Positions 43,524 to 54,760 are shown, counted from the first letter of the stretch. The stretch is DNA of 64,000 nucleotides from Nansenia antarctica (GCA_963989245.1 OZ022348.1:32131305-32195304), one strand, 5' to 3'. Notes: generated by a model not told the origin, from the sequence alone. A program made the numbers and translations.

Positions 43524-43676
43524 TGTTATGATCAATAACTGTCCGCACCTTGGATAACAGTCAACACTTTATTCTCTTCACACATCGCTCTGCTTGCCCT
43601 CCAACAACACGTTTCAACCGGGGTTACCCCACTAACTTCATGTGCCTCTTAAAGGCGCAGTCCCACATACATAACA
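43524..43676 (-). repeat. Gypsy 5' LTR
   Basis: Same 153-bp sequence as the other LTR with one difference. Confidence 0.96.
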
Positions 43677-43740
43677 CTCTATTGGGCTGATATGCTAGCA
43701 GAAGACCTGAGAGCTCTATTGGGCTGATATGCTAGCAAAA
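43677..43740. repeat. 37-bp tandem array, right part
   Basis: Two units after the gypsy target duplication, continuing into the dispersed repeat (ggtatttcagatattctggt). Confidence 0.9.
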
Positions 43741-43807
43741 GGTATTTCAGATATTCTGGTGCTGTGCCAGTGAGAGCTTTATAAACAAGCAATTTTTTAC
43801 AAGTACA

Positions 43808-44864
43808 GGGGCCTCATTTATAGAAAGTGCTTAGATCAAATGTTGATCTTACCCGTGTTGTACGTAGAAAACCACGTCAACGTAGTGATTTATACAATTT
43901 CAACGTGAGTCAATTTGACCATGGAAACGATCGTAGCTCGTGTATTCACCTTGCGTACGCACATTACCTACTGGTTATGCGGAGTTATTACAGGCATGTG
44001 AGCCGCACTGCCTACTGTAATTAATGCGAGGTGAACGTGACTCGTAATAAAATTAACGATGTTGTTATCAGCCGAGAAAATGAGTATAATTCAAGATTTA
44101 AAAGGAACTGATGTTTATGATTGTATTTCAGTATTTCTTTATATCCCTCCGGAGCTGTCTATCTCCCCTTCAACATGCCTAGTGTGTTCCACAACGGACC
44201 TTGCCCGGCCACGCGCTCAATTATACTGGATTTTCTCCGGTGTCTGGGAGTGAGCAAAGGGAGTGAGCAGCCATGAGTTGAGGGGTGATGACTGAAATAA
44301 AAACAGTCAAAATCGTCCCTCTTCTAAAACGGCCATCCCCTCTTTCCATACTGTATGTTTTTATCAATGAACGTGGTATTACTGCTATTTCAAGGTGCGC
44401 ACACATGCAATGACATTTTTACCAAGTTACTGACACTGAAGTCATTGACGCTGAGGGGATGCTAAAATTGGCCTCATATGATAAAATCCACCACCTCCCC
44501 TGATTTTCTTTTACAACTTGAGTAGAGTATAAGCATTTGCCTGGTTAGTTGTCATGATCAAACGTTACAAATGCAACTTACCGAGAAGCCACCCTTCTCT
44601 GCCCTCTCCCGCTTCCAGACTACCCTATATTATAGCACTTGGCTTAATTCAGCCGCTATAATTGAGGCGCTATCACAGGGCGTTAATACAAGCCTCATTC
44701 ACCTGCATTCATTTTACCTGCGTTGGTATTTATAGAAGGAAGCACGTACGCAATTTTAAACCATCTCAGCCCGTTTTATAAATAATGCTTACGTCCGTTT
44801 AGAAAAATGTGCTTACGTGAAAGTCAAAGATGACGTTCAAGTACTTTTTTTATAAATGAGGCCC
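43808..44864. mobile_element. Nonautonomous DNA transposon, PIF/Harbinger-like ends
   Basis: Perfect 15-bp inverted ends ggggcctcatttata (43808-43822) and tataaatgaggcccc (44850-44864), with subterminal tacgt-rich inverted stretches. agta occurs on both sides but is offset by two bases on the left, so the target duplication is uncertain. No transposase. Superfamily is a guess from the ends. Confidence 0.75.
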
Positions 44865-45540
44865 CAGTATTCTCGCTACAAAACCCTACAAGAGCATGTG
44901 TTTACAGAGATGACATTTATAACTAATCTGATTGGATTTGAATTCTGCCAGAGACACAGTATTTGGCCGGATTCATATTATGGTTTGAGGTCTGGAAGTG
45001 AACAGGCTCCCTGATTCTCCATTAGTAAGGCATGCACTGGTGATACTTTATTGCATTATAGTAGCCTAGATTATTGCATTATGCATACGTTGCTGTATAT
45101 GATAGGAAGTCATCATGAAGATTTAATGTCGTTGCTCTCGGCAGGGTAGTCAGTGCTGACTACTGCACATGCCTGGCAAAATGAACATGCTGGTTTCGGG
45201 AAGCTGAATTGATCCATTTCAAGAATGCTTGATTGATGAGTTGATGTTGTGTTCAATCAATGTATTGACTGAATCAATTCGTTCCATTCTGGGATCCCTT
45301 GTAATTGGAAAGTAAATGTTGTCAGATGAGCTTTGATGGGCTATTGTGTTCTTGACGTAATCCAGAGTAATAGGAATACCACATTCATACAATGACAAAC
45401 CCATACTATATACTGTAGCTCTCTCTCTGTCCAGATGCATCAAACTGTGTAGGAAGAGTTTATTAATAGAATTGAGGTTCAGTCTCATATGATTTCCATG
45501 TACAGGTTTTCATTTACAGTACGTGAACAACGGCAAAGCC
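44865..45540. other. Intron 3 sequence without recognised features
   Basis: Only short frames; no repeat identified apart from the tail of the dispersed repeat at its left end. Confidence 0.4.
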
Positions 45541-45665
45541 CCTCTCCCACCTTCTTCTACCTCTCCCACCTTCTTCTATCTCTATATCCATCTTGTTCTA
45601 CCTCTATATCCATCTTGTTCTATCTCTATATCCATCTTGTTCTATCTCTATATCCATCTTGTTCT
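45541..45665. repeat. Tandem repeat at LINE target, left part
   Basis: Units of ctctatatccatcttgttct (about 20 bp). The same array continues after the LINE at 48521-48575. Confidence 0.9.
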
Positions 45666-48520
45666 GGCTAAATGAAACTATCTTGGACTCCGCGATTAGC
45701 TTGGAAGGACGGACCTTACACCGCGCAGACCGCACGCTACTCAGCGGTAAGACTCGCGGAGGCGGCATCATAATATCTACGAAGGATAGCTGGTGCTTAA
45801 ACACGAAAACTGTAAGTAGCCACTGTTCCCCAAACCTGGAATACTTGACTGTTAAATGCCGACCCACTTACCTACCGAGAGAATTCAATGCAGTGTATAT
45901 TACAAGCGTTTATATTGCACCAAATGCAGACGGTAGCTTAGCATTGGCGCGGCTATATGACGTCATCAGTGGTCAACAAAGCACAGATCCACAGGCAATT
46001 CACATTGTGGCAGGAGACTTCAATCATGTCGACCTGAAGGCAGTACTACCCAAGTTCTATCAGCATGTTAAATGTGCAACAAGAGGAGAAAAAACACTGG
46101 ACAAGGTATACACCAACATCAAACGTACTTACAAGGCTAGACCGCTAGCTCATCTAGGCATGTCTGACCATGTGTCAATCCTCCTGATCCCAGCATACAC
46201 TACCATGGGGAAAAGTGCTCCCATCACCACTAAGACTGTCAGAACCTGGCCAGAAGGGTCCGCTCCACTGCAGATCTGCCTAAATGACACCCCATGGCAG
46301 GAATATGAGCATGAGGACCTGGAACAGTTCACGTCGTCGGTTCTGAACCACATAGTGAACTGCACCAACTCAGTCACCGTGGACAAACGGGTCCGGGTCT
46401 ACCCCAACACGAAGCCATGGATGACTGGGAAGGTCCAAAAACTGATCAACGAGAGGGACAACGCCTTCTTCGCAGGGAAGAGCACACCGCTGTACAGCAC
46501 CACCAGGGCTAACCTAAAGCGCGGCATCAAAGAGGCCAAGGCAGACCACAGAGAGAAGATTGAGGAATGCTTCCTGAGCAACGACTCCAGGCAGATGTGG
46601 CAGGGGGTTCAGCACATGACAAACTTCAGAGCCAACAGGCTCACAGCCGCAGAGGACGACCCCCTGCTGGCGGGAAAGCTGAACACCTTCTACGCCCGGT
46701 TCGACAAGGGGCGAACGGAGGTAACCACAACACAAACACCACTCTCTCCAGCTCTCAGCAGCCTCACCCTCACAGAGCATGAAGTGAGACGCGTGCTGAA
46801 GGCGGTGGACCCCAGGAAAGCCTCGGGGCCGGATGGCATCCTGGGACGGGTGCTGAGGGACTGCGCCGACCAGCTGGCCGGGGTTTTCACCAACATCTTC
46901 AACCAGTCCCTGTCCCAGGCCACCATCCCACCCTGCCTGAAAACCTCAACTATCATCCCAGTCCCGAAGAAAAGCACGGTGAGCTGCCTAAACGACTACC
47001 GCCCGGTGGCACTCACACCAATCATCATGAAGTGCTTCGAGAAACTAGTCCGGGCCCACATACTCACACGCCTCCCGCCCAACCTGGATCCATTCCAGTT
47101 CGCCTACAGAGCCCACAGGTCCACAGAGGACGCCATCGCGACGACTCTCCACGCCACTCTATCCCACCTGGAGAGGGGAAACAGCTACGCGAGACTGCTC
47201 TTTGTGGACTTCAGCTCCGCCTTCAACACCATCCTTCCAGATAGGCTAGTGACCAAACTACTAGACCTGGGTCTATCACACTCTATATGTGCATGGATCA
47301 AGGACTTCCTGACCGACCGCCCCCAGAGGGTGCGGGTGGGCCCCCACACCTCCACAGCCCTCAGACTCAGCACTGGGTCCCCCCAGGGCTGCGTGCTAAG
47401 CCCCATCCTCTACAACCTCTACACCTACGACTTCACCCCCGTCCACCCCAGCAACTCCATCGTAAAGTTTGCAGACGACACCACCGTGGGATGCATCTCG
47501 GGGGGGGGCGAGACGGCGTACAGGGATGAGGTAGAGCAACTGAGCAAGCTGTGCAAGGTTAACAACCTGCTGCTGAACAAGTCAAAGACCCAGGAAATCA
47601 TCGTAGACTTCAGGAGGAAAAAGTCCGAGATCCAGCCCCTGCTCATCGACGGAGAGAGCGTGGAGAGAGTCTCAACCCTCCGATTCCTGGGGGTGCACAT
47701 GCAGGATGACCTGACCTGGAAGGACAACACAAAAGCCACCATCAAGAAGGCACAACAGCGACTATACATCCTGAGAGTCCTCAGGAAGGAACACAGCAAG
47801 CAGGAGATACTGGTGACCTTCTACCGCGGCGCAGTGGAGAGCATCCTCACCTACGGCATCTGCAACTGGTTCTCCAGCTGCACAACCGCGGAGAGAAATG
47901 CGCTACAGAGAGTCGTGAGAACAGCCCAGAAGATCACCGGCGCCCCCCTCCCCTCTCTGGAAGAGCTGTACAACACACACTGTCTCAGGAAGGCCTCCAA
48001 GATCTCCAGGGACCCAACCTACCCTGGGTACGAACACTTTACCCGGCTGCCCTCGAAAAGGCGGTTCAGGACCATGGCCGCAAGGACAAACAGACTGAAG
48101 AACAGCTTCTACCACAGGGCCGTCCAGGCCTTGAACACAGCAAAGACCTAGGTTCTGGGCCCTGGACAGTCTGGACGGATTGATGGCAGCTGCTGGACTG
48201 AAAAAATCAGGTGTAGTGCTGAGGCACAAATATGTACATTTCAAGCCTGCAAACTGCGACACTTTAAATAAATGTGCAATAACACTATGTGCAATATGAC
48301 AACCCTAGTCGTCTATCTGTACAGTATAGTATAGTGGATAGTGTACATAGCCTTTATTTATGTAAACCAGCTCCTTCCCTTCTTGTTTTTTTTTTTTAAA
48401 GTGTTTTTTTTTCTTTCCTAACACCAGGGGAGCCACCCCTCCTAAATTTCGTTGTTTGGTACCTGTACTGTAGCAATGACAATAAAGACCATTCATTCAT
48501 TCATTCATTCATTCATTCTA
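45666..48520 (+). mobile_element. Rex1-like LINE, 5'-truncated, with (ATTC)n tail
   Basis: Inserted within the ctctatatccatcttgttct array, which flanks it on both sides. The left junction is abrupt, within the endonuclease domain. The right end has AATAAAG (48481-48487) followed by seven ATTC units (48490-48519). Same orientation as rapgef5. Confidence 0.88.
45668..48151 (+). CDS. LINE endonuclease-reverse transcriptase ORF
   Basis: About 828 LINE codons, no stop. The N-terminal part is an AP-endonuclease lacking its first block: it retains RGGGIIISTKDSWC, IHIVAGDFNHVD (GDFN) and LGMSDHVSILL (catalytic SDH). RT: GPDGILGRVLRDC, NDYRPVALTPIIMKCFEKLV, LLFVDFSSAFNTIL (Asp), GSPQGCVLSPILYNLY, and IVKFADDTTVGCI (FADD at 47468-47479). 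The C-terminal LRKASKISRDPTYPGYEHF block is typical of fish Rex1/Babar-like or L2-like elements. The frame can be read further upstream through the target repeat (YIHLVLSLYPSC), but that part is not LINE. Open frames suggest a recent insertion, although truncation makes it non-autonomous. Confidence 0.9.
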   Translation, partial: LNETILDSAISLEGRTLHRADRTLLSGKTRGGGIIISTKDSWCLNTKTVSSHCSPNLEYLTVKCRPTYLPREFNAVYITSVYIAPNADGSLALARLYDVISGQQSTDPQAIHIVAGDFNHVDLKAVLPKFYQHVKCATRGEKTLDKVYTNIKRTYKARPLAHLGMSDHVSILLIPAYTTMGKSAPITTKTVRTWPEGSAPLQICLNDTPWQEYEHEDLEQFTSSVLNHIVNCTNSVTVDKRVRVYPNTKPWMTGKVQKLINERDNAFFAGKSTPLYSTTRANLKRGIKEAKADHREKIEECFLSNDSRQMWQGVQHMTNFRANRLTAAEDDPLLAGKLNTFYARFDKGRTEVTTTQTPLSPALSSLTLTEHEVRRVLKAVDPRKASGPDGILGRVLRDCADQLAGVFTNIFNQSLSQATIPPCLKTSTIIPVPKKSTVSCLNDYRPVALTPIIMKCFEKLVRAHILTRLPPNLDPFQFAYRAHRSTEDAIATTLHATLSHLERGNSYARLLFVDFSSAFNTILPDRLVTKLLDLGLSHSICAWIKDFLTDRPQRVRVGPHTSTALRLSTGSPQGCVLSPILYNLYTYDFTPVHPSNSIVKFADDTTVGCISGGGETAYRDEVEQLSKLCKVNNLLLNKSKTQEIIVDFRRKKSEIQPLLIDGESVERVSTLRFLGVHMQDDLTWKDNTKATIKKAQQRLYILRVLRKEHSKQEILVTFYRGAVESILTYGICNWFSSCTTAERNALQRVVRTAQKITGAPLPSLEELYNTHCLRKASKISRDPTYPGYEHFTRLPSKRRFRTMAARTNRLKNSFYHRAVQALNTAKT

Positions 48521-48751
48521 TCTCTATATCCATCTTGTTCTACCTCTATATCCACCTTGTTCTACCTCTATATCCCACCTTTATGAAGTGAAAGACATGG
48601 ACCATGTCCCACACCTCTGGTCCAGGCCCAGTAACAGGGGTGTTTTGTAGTGTACTTGGTGTTGTGCTGAGTAAGAAAGGACAGATCAATGACAAGGAGA
48701 CTAACTGGCTGGGGTTCATTCATTAAACCCATTAGAATATGCCCAGAGCCA

Positions 48752-48930
48752 GGGCGCTTAGGTGGCGTAGCGGGTTAAGCGTTGACCATGTAACCGCAGG
48801 GTCCCCGGTTTGATTCCGGCCGGGGACATATCCTGCATGTCATCCCTCCTCTCTCTCTCACCCATCCTACCTTTCTAAATCTCTACTGTATCTACTGTAC
48901 TGTATTAAAAAAAAAAATAATAATAATAAT
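48752..48930 (+). mobile_element. tRNA-derived SINE with 16-bp target duplication
   Basis: Direct repeat aatatgcccagagcca at 48736-48751 and 48931-48946 flanks gggcgcttaggtggcgtagc (A box), ggtttgattccggcc (B box), cctgcatgtcatccctcctc, and an A/(TAA)n tail. The identical target copies indicate a recent insertion. Confidence 0.93.
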
Positions 48931-49527
48931 AATATGCCCAGAGCCATTACCTCAGGCAGTGTGGGTACAGTAGTCTTTCTACAGAAAACAGGAAATTGGA
49001 TTTACTAGTGAATGATCTCAGCTCTGTACTATGCTATGTTCCTCTGTGTACTGTTGAGGTGGTTTCCAACTACAATCTTCAGTGTATACAGTATATACCT
49101 GTCCTTATGTCCTTGGATTTGTACAGGGATGAACAGGAAGACTTTGAGATACATACGGTATATGACTTGAATTTCTATTTCCAGTTCTAGATATTGCTGT
49201 ATGAGCTGTATGAGCTGGTGCCAAATATGAGTTTGCCACAGTGCAGTTTGTGCAAAAATGGCAAAACTCTTTGGATGTAATCCTTGCCAGTGAAGAATTG
49301 TTCATACAGTAAATTCAAAATGTTACTGTATTGAAAAGCGGAAATTGCTAGGTGAGTAAGCCTCAAGGTCTTCTGATAATAAAATATGAATTCTGTTTTT
49401 TAACTCACAAACTACTTCAGCTCAGAGGCTAATGTATGGTAACCCTAAGACGGGTCTTGGTCAGGGTTATCTGAAAAGAACAGACACTAGAGATTTAATA
49501 TAGTTGCAGTGGAGCAAGGGGATGGTG

Positions 49528-49529
<2 letters not shown>

Positions 49530-49572
<43 letters not shown>

Positions 49573-49640
49573 TGTGTGCGTGTGCGTGTGTGTGCATGTG
49601 CATTTGCGTGCGTGTATGTGTGTTCAAGTGTGCGCGAGTG
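49530..49640. repeat. (GT)n array
   Basis: About 20 pure GT units followed by GCGT/GCAT-interrupted ones. Confidence 0.9.
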
Positions 49641-49983
49641 TGTGTGTACCGGTATATGTGCATATTAGTGTTACATTCATGGGGTTGTCACTGTCAGTCT
49701 GTGTTGTACCATACTTGTATGTGTATGTTGAATGTCTGTTGCTAACTTGCTACTCATAAAGCAGTGAGTGATGTGTCTCCAGCTGCACACTGTGGATTAA
49801 CATAATGATATGAGGCTCTGTGGAGCAGAACGCATACAAAGCCCTGGGAAGTAAGTGTGAAATTAAAGGGGGGAATTTACAATGCTGGGTGTGAGACACA
49901 CTTACATAGAGCTGGGGAAGAGGTTGTCACTAATAGGATTTGTCGGGCTTTACTCTGGCCCGGCGTCTTCTCTTGAACCACTC

Positions 49984-50392
<409 letters not shown>

Positions 50393-52286
50393 GTGACTTA
50401 CATAAATGGCATGATCAGGAGAGGCTCAGCATGACAGAAAAATGTCAACCTGCCCAAAGTCTCTGGAAGGCATTTCGATTTAATCATCTTTTCAGCGGTG
50501 CTCTAGAGACATAGCAGTAAACACAAAATAAACTGCAAACTTCATAATCTGGAAATATCATGTCCTACTTGAGGACCTTCAACCAGACCCTGTCACAAAT
50601 AGTTGATAGATTGTATAGATCAAAGCCAGTTCAGTCCTCTCAAGATGCGTCCTAAAGTTCCACTCAATTGCAAACGGTGTTTTCATGGTTGAACTGTTTA
50701 CCTTCACTGCTCTGTAATACAGCGACATGCAAAATGCACTGAACTGAGATGCTACTTCTACATTGTCTGGAATTGCTTGTTTATTAGATCATTGTCAAGC
50801 CGCTGTAAAGAGAAACTCATACTCATTACTCTACTGTAATGAAATCAAAGCATATCTAGGAGTGAGATTTCCTGTCACCTTGAGATTTTGCCTGCAAGGA
50901 CACACTGACCGACTATGATGCTTATAAACACATTACGGCAATGGCAGATTGCCTCTGTGTTTGAAAAATAATTAGATTGGAAACATTGACTGCACTGAAG
51001 GTTAGAGAGAGTCAACTGGCATGTTGACAGCATATGGCCTTATCTATACGACCTGCAGCAGAGAACACTTAAGGATACATTACATGTGAACTAAAGAGCA
51101 CAGGAAGAGAATAACACATGAACCATCATCATTGGTACCTCGTGAGTCATTACCTGAGCGACTTGGAATGATGGTGAGTCAAACTGGGGTCAGGCCCATC
51201 AGGAAGGAGGTCACTCATACTGAGCCTCCTAATGACAGCATCGCACTTCCTCTGTGCGTCTTTGTTCACGGGCATCCTTCAGCACAGAAAGATGTCTTCT
51301 GTGTGTTAAAGATGTCTTGCAGTTAATTAAACTGGACTAAAAGATTCAGTACCTGCACTCATAAAATGGTACTAAAACAACCCCAATCATATAAAAAGAC
51401 AGAAATCCCAATCAAACTGACACTTACAATGTTTGGTTGGGAAACAGCAAATGTTGTGGATAAACCAGCGTGCTGCTCTTGTGATTCATGTTGTTAGATG
51501 TGCTAGACCAAGACGTGCACATTGTATAATGCATGGGCAGGCGTGGAGTCATGTTCAAATTGCACAAGCAGGATATTTCGGTAATTGATGGAACTTCTTA
51601 CATTTATCAGGCGAGGCCTTATCTAATTAAAATCCTTTTGCCTTAATGATAATATTCTTAAGCAAATGTGCTTTGCATTATTGATATCATCAAAGTGAAA
51701 CAGTCTAGCAGGCGTCTTCATGAAGGCAACAGAGTTTCTCCTAATGTGTTTCAAACAACACCATCCACAGGCCTGCCAGGCTAATGCTCATTCTGACAGT
51801 CAGAGTTGGTAGTATGTTTTACACAGTGATATTACTTAATCACTTAAAATACAGACTAAGAAATTAAAAGCGACCACCATATCCTTCGAGGAAGGTCACC
51901 ATTAAACAAGTGTTTCTTCCACTGGCACCATAAAGAAGCTACAGTATGTGGTATGATGAATGTGGTTGCCATGGTAGCAGGCTGTGGGAGGGGCTAGATA
52001 TGATAAGAGAAGCATTCTAAAACAATGTAATCGAGAAGGTGGAAATTGCTTTTCAGACGTACGATTCTTTGTATGGTCTCTGGTTTGGTCTATTGAATCC
52101 TCTGATTTCTACTTGATAGTGTATATATAGGGCATTCTTATGAACGGTCCCATGCATCATTAAGAGCGCAAACACATGAATCAATGATATTCTGCGCAAT
52201 TATATTCCAAGTGTGTGTGTTCAATTCTGCTGATGTAGTACATTATTTCTTCTTCTACTCTAAACGTTGTGTTTCTTGTTTTACAG
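50393..52286. other. Unique-looking end of intron 3
   Basis: No transposon or exon recognised over about 1.9 kb, in contrast to the rest of the intron. The part 51500-51800 is rich in homeodomain-type AT motifs (tctaattaaaat, ttaatgataat, attattgatatc) and may be a conserved non-coding element; that is inference. Confidence 0.4.
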
Positions 52287-52365
52287 AGACGCTCCTGGAT
52301 GACTTCCTGCTGACCTATCTGGTGTTCATGTCAACCGGTGACCTGTGTCAGGCTCTACTGGGACA
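52287..52365 (+). CDS. rapgef5: rapgef5 exon 4 (REM domain)
   Basis: Acceptor ttgttttacag at 52286; phase 1 in. Reads (E)TLLDDFLLTYLVFMSTGDLC then QALLG, core helices of the REM domain. Ends gga-ca at 52365, phase 2, followed by atatccttcc, a U12-type 5' splice site. If read on past this point, the frame would run QYPSCVTS and stop. Confidence 0.9.
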
Positions 52366-52701
52366 ATATCCTTCCTGTGTCACCTCTTGACCTACAGTAC
52401 AACCACACCGCACAACCCACTTACAGAGGAGCAGAGCAGCACTAAGGGGGAGACCACAGAGGCTAGCGTTAGGGACAGTTTATTCTATGAATTGACATGT
52501 CTGTTTTGATAGACTTTTTCTGTCTGTTTTTATCAGTGGTTTTGAGCTAAAACAGTCCTTCTGCACTTCTCATCCTCTGCCTCACCCCGAGGCTCAGTTC
52601 ATCCTGCAGCCCTCAGCAGCTGCACAGCTTTGCCTTATGTCAACATATCCAAACCATGGGTTGGAGACCTCTCTCTCTCTCTTTCTCTCTCGCTCTCTCT
52701 T

Positions 52702-52791
<90 letters not shown>

Positions 52792-52823
52792 GTTGTGTTG
52801 TTTCCTTAACTCCTGAAGTCCAC
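52366..52823 (+). other. U12-type AT-AC intron (intron 4)
   Basis: The 5' end ATATCCTTCC matches the U12 AT-AC donor consensus (ATATCCTT). The branch-site consensus TTCCTTAAC lies at 52802-52810. The intron ends AC at 52822-52823, 13 bases after the branch motif, a normal U12 distance. Splicing here restores phase and the family sequence ALLGHYCPRRYRAKEEGKE. No GT-AG alternative does both. The intron also carries a (CT)n array at 52670-52790. Confidence 0.9.
52670..52790. repeat. (CT)n microsatellite inside the U12 intron
   Basis: About 115 bp of CT units ending some 12 bases upstream of the branch motif. Confidence 0.95.
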
Positions 52824-52971
52824 CTATTGTCCAAGAAGATACCGGGCAAAAGAGGAAGGGAAGGAGGTGCGGCTAGACAGGAAGCGCAAAGTCCTGCACC
52901 TGGTGTCACAGTGGACCACGCACTACAGAGACTTCCTGCGGGAAGACGAGCAAGTTAAACTCTTCATGAAG
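52824..52971 (+). CDS. rapgef5: rapgef5 exon 5 (REM domain)
   Basis: Starts after the AC splice site with C completing a His codon, then YCPRRYRAKEEGKEVRLDRK, RKVLHLVSQWTTHYRDFLRE, ending LFMK at g|gtaaaa, phase 0. The charged RYRAKEEGKE linker and KRKVLHLVSQW match the RAPGEF5 pattern. Confidence 0.92.
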
Positions 52972-53067
52972 GTAAAATGAGGCAGGGGGGGGGATAGCAT
53001 GGCGGACACATGTAGCAATGATGTCCTGATAAAGGACAGAGAGATAATCTAGATGGTTCTCTTTCAG

Positions 53068-53165
53068 ACGCTGTATCGCTACGTATTGGATGACCTCTAT
53101 GAGTATCCAGCCCTGGAGAAGGATCTGGAAGAGTTACAGAAACTCTTACGGCTACACTGCAGACA
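53068..53165 (+). CDS. rapgef5: rapgef5 exon 6 (end of REM domain)
   Basis: Acceptor ttctctttcag; reads TLYRYVLDDLYEYPALEKDL then EELQKLLRLHCR; donor ca|gtgggt, phase 2. Preceding intron is only 96 nt. Confidence 0.92.
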
Positions 53166-53850
53166 GTGGGTGACTTCTGTGACTTAATTCCATTGTGTTA
53201 AATGAGAAATAGGATGTAGAATAATGTATAAGATATGAAGAGTTTCTATATATAATGTTATTTATCTTGTCTGGATTTTGAGCATGGGGTAAACAGGAAA
53301 CATGATCATGTATTCAAAGAGCGACTTTAAATGTAGGGCTGAATATAGATTACTATAACTAGCCTACGGGCGCACAGAGACCTTTTCTGTGCCATGATTC
53401 CCAACATTCTTCTAATGGGAACATCTTGTACTGTAGATGAGCAGTTTTTTTCTGTTGCGTTAGAAATAAATGGATCCATTCATACATGAATAGTAGTAAG
53501 TCATAGTAATTGCTGTGTTCTGGGATGGATTGTGGTGAATTGTGAAGGTCACTGGATTCATCAACAACTGTATATTATGGTTTAGAGACAGAAGGGCAGA
53601 ATCTGTTGACTAGTTTTGACAGAGGCCTGTCTGACATCTACCATTCTGTTATGGCTAAAGACATTGAGAATTCTCTGCTGGCTGACCAATACACACAGTC
53701 TAAGAATACCCAGCATACAGGATGTATTGTTCATTGCACACATGTTAATGCTCCTCTCAGCTCTATCATAAAGTACTGAGTTAGCATGCCTACCATCTTG
53801 GCTAGTTCTCTCTGGTGAAAGAGATTCTGCTGTCAACTAGATGTGGTTGC

Positions 53851-53851
<1 letters not shown>

Positions 53852-53909
<58 letters not shown>

Positions 53910-53944
53910 TAATAATAATAATAATAATAACAATGATGATGATG

Positions 53945-53981
<37 letters not shown>

Positions 53982-54090
53982 CAATGATAATAATAATAAT
54001 AATAATAATAACAATGATGATAATAATACCAATGATAATAATAATACCAATGATGATAATAATAATATTATTATTAATAATAATGGGTTA
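53852..54090. repeat. (AAT)n array
   Basis: About 240 bp of AAT units with AAC, GAT and ACC interruptions, giving artefactual poly-Asn and poly-Ile/Leu frames. Preceded by LINE-tail-like tcttggctagttctctctgg. Confidence 0.95.
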
Positions 54091-54685
54091 ATAAAGATAA
54101 GCACTGCATACCATTTAGACCTCAGAGTGTAAACATCTCACTACCTTCTGTGAAATCAGCCTCAAACACTTCCGCCTTCATCATCCCCTCCTCTCCCCTC
54201 CTCTGCACTCCTCCCCCCTCCCTCTTGACTCACACCCTCCAGTCAGAGGCAGCTCCCGGGGTGGGGGGGGTTTCGACCTGCCGCCCCCGTTAAGGACCAT
54301 TGCAGATAATTCCACCTGACACTGCTGCCATTATCTGTGTCTGCTTTATTCATGTTCACACCCATGGCAGCAGACACTTCCACTACACCCCCTAACCCTA
54401 ACCCACTCCCTCTGCAGAGTAGGCTCTGCGTGGGTGTCAGAACCAGACGGGCCCTGCTATTGATGAGCCCCTCAGTCGTGTTGAAGGAGGCCCAGACTGA
54501 CTGCTCCGTAGCAGGAAGTCTGCTGGCAGGGGAAGCTGAATGTAGCTTTTTTTATACAGCAAGAAGACTCAGAGGCTATTAACCTACAGTAGCCTTTTTG
54601 CTCCCATCAACCCCCACAAACCCTTAGTGACCGAACGGTCATACTTTTTTTTAAAAACCTTTTTATATAACAAAGGGGACCAGAA

Positions 54686-54688
<3 letters not shown>

Positions 54689-54760
<72 letters not shown>

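Larger units (their letters stand above)
39215..43676 (-). mobile_element. Complete Ty3/gypsy LTR retrotransposon
   Basis: Two 153-bp LTRs (39215-39367 and 43524-43676) begin TGTTATG and end CATAACA, and differ at one base (c/a in acttcctgtg versus acttcatgtg). The 5-bp target duplication ctcta lies at 39210-39214 and 43677-43681. Gag and pol are both open on the - strand, in the order protease, RT, RNase H, integrase. No env-like frame. Near-identical LTRs and intact frames point to a recent insertion in rapgef5 intron 3, antisense to the gene. Confidence 0.97.

Noticed and set aside
43677..43740. CRISPR-like array of 37-bp repeats with spacers
   Set aside because: Units are directly adjacent with no unique spacers; the genome is vertebrate; it is a minisatellite. 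The same applies to 22431-23526.
45219..45488. 89-codon frame on the - strand
   Set aside because: No recognisable domain; composition like surrounding intron.
52366..52390. Continuation of exon 4 to a stop (QYPSCVTS)
   Set aside because: It would truncate the REM domain; the U12 junction restores phase and the family sequence.
53815..54132. Poly-Asn, poly-Ile and poly-Leu frames
   Set aside because: Translation of an AAT array.
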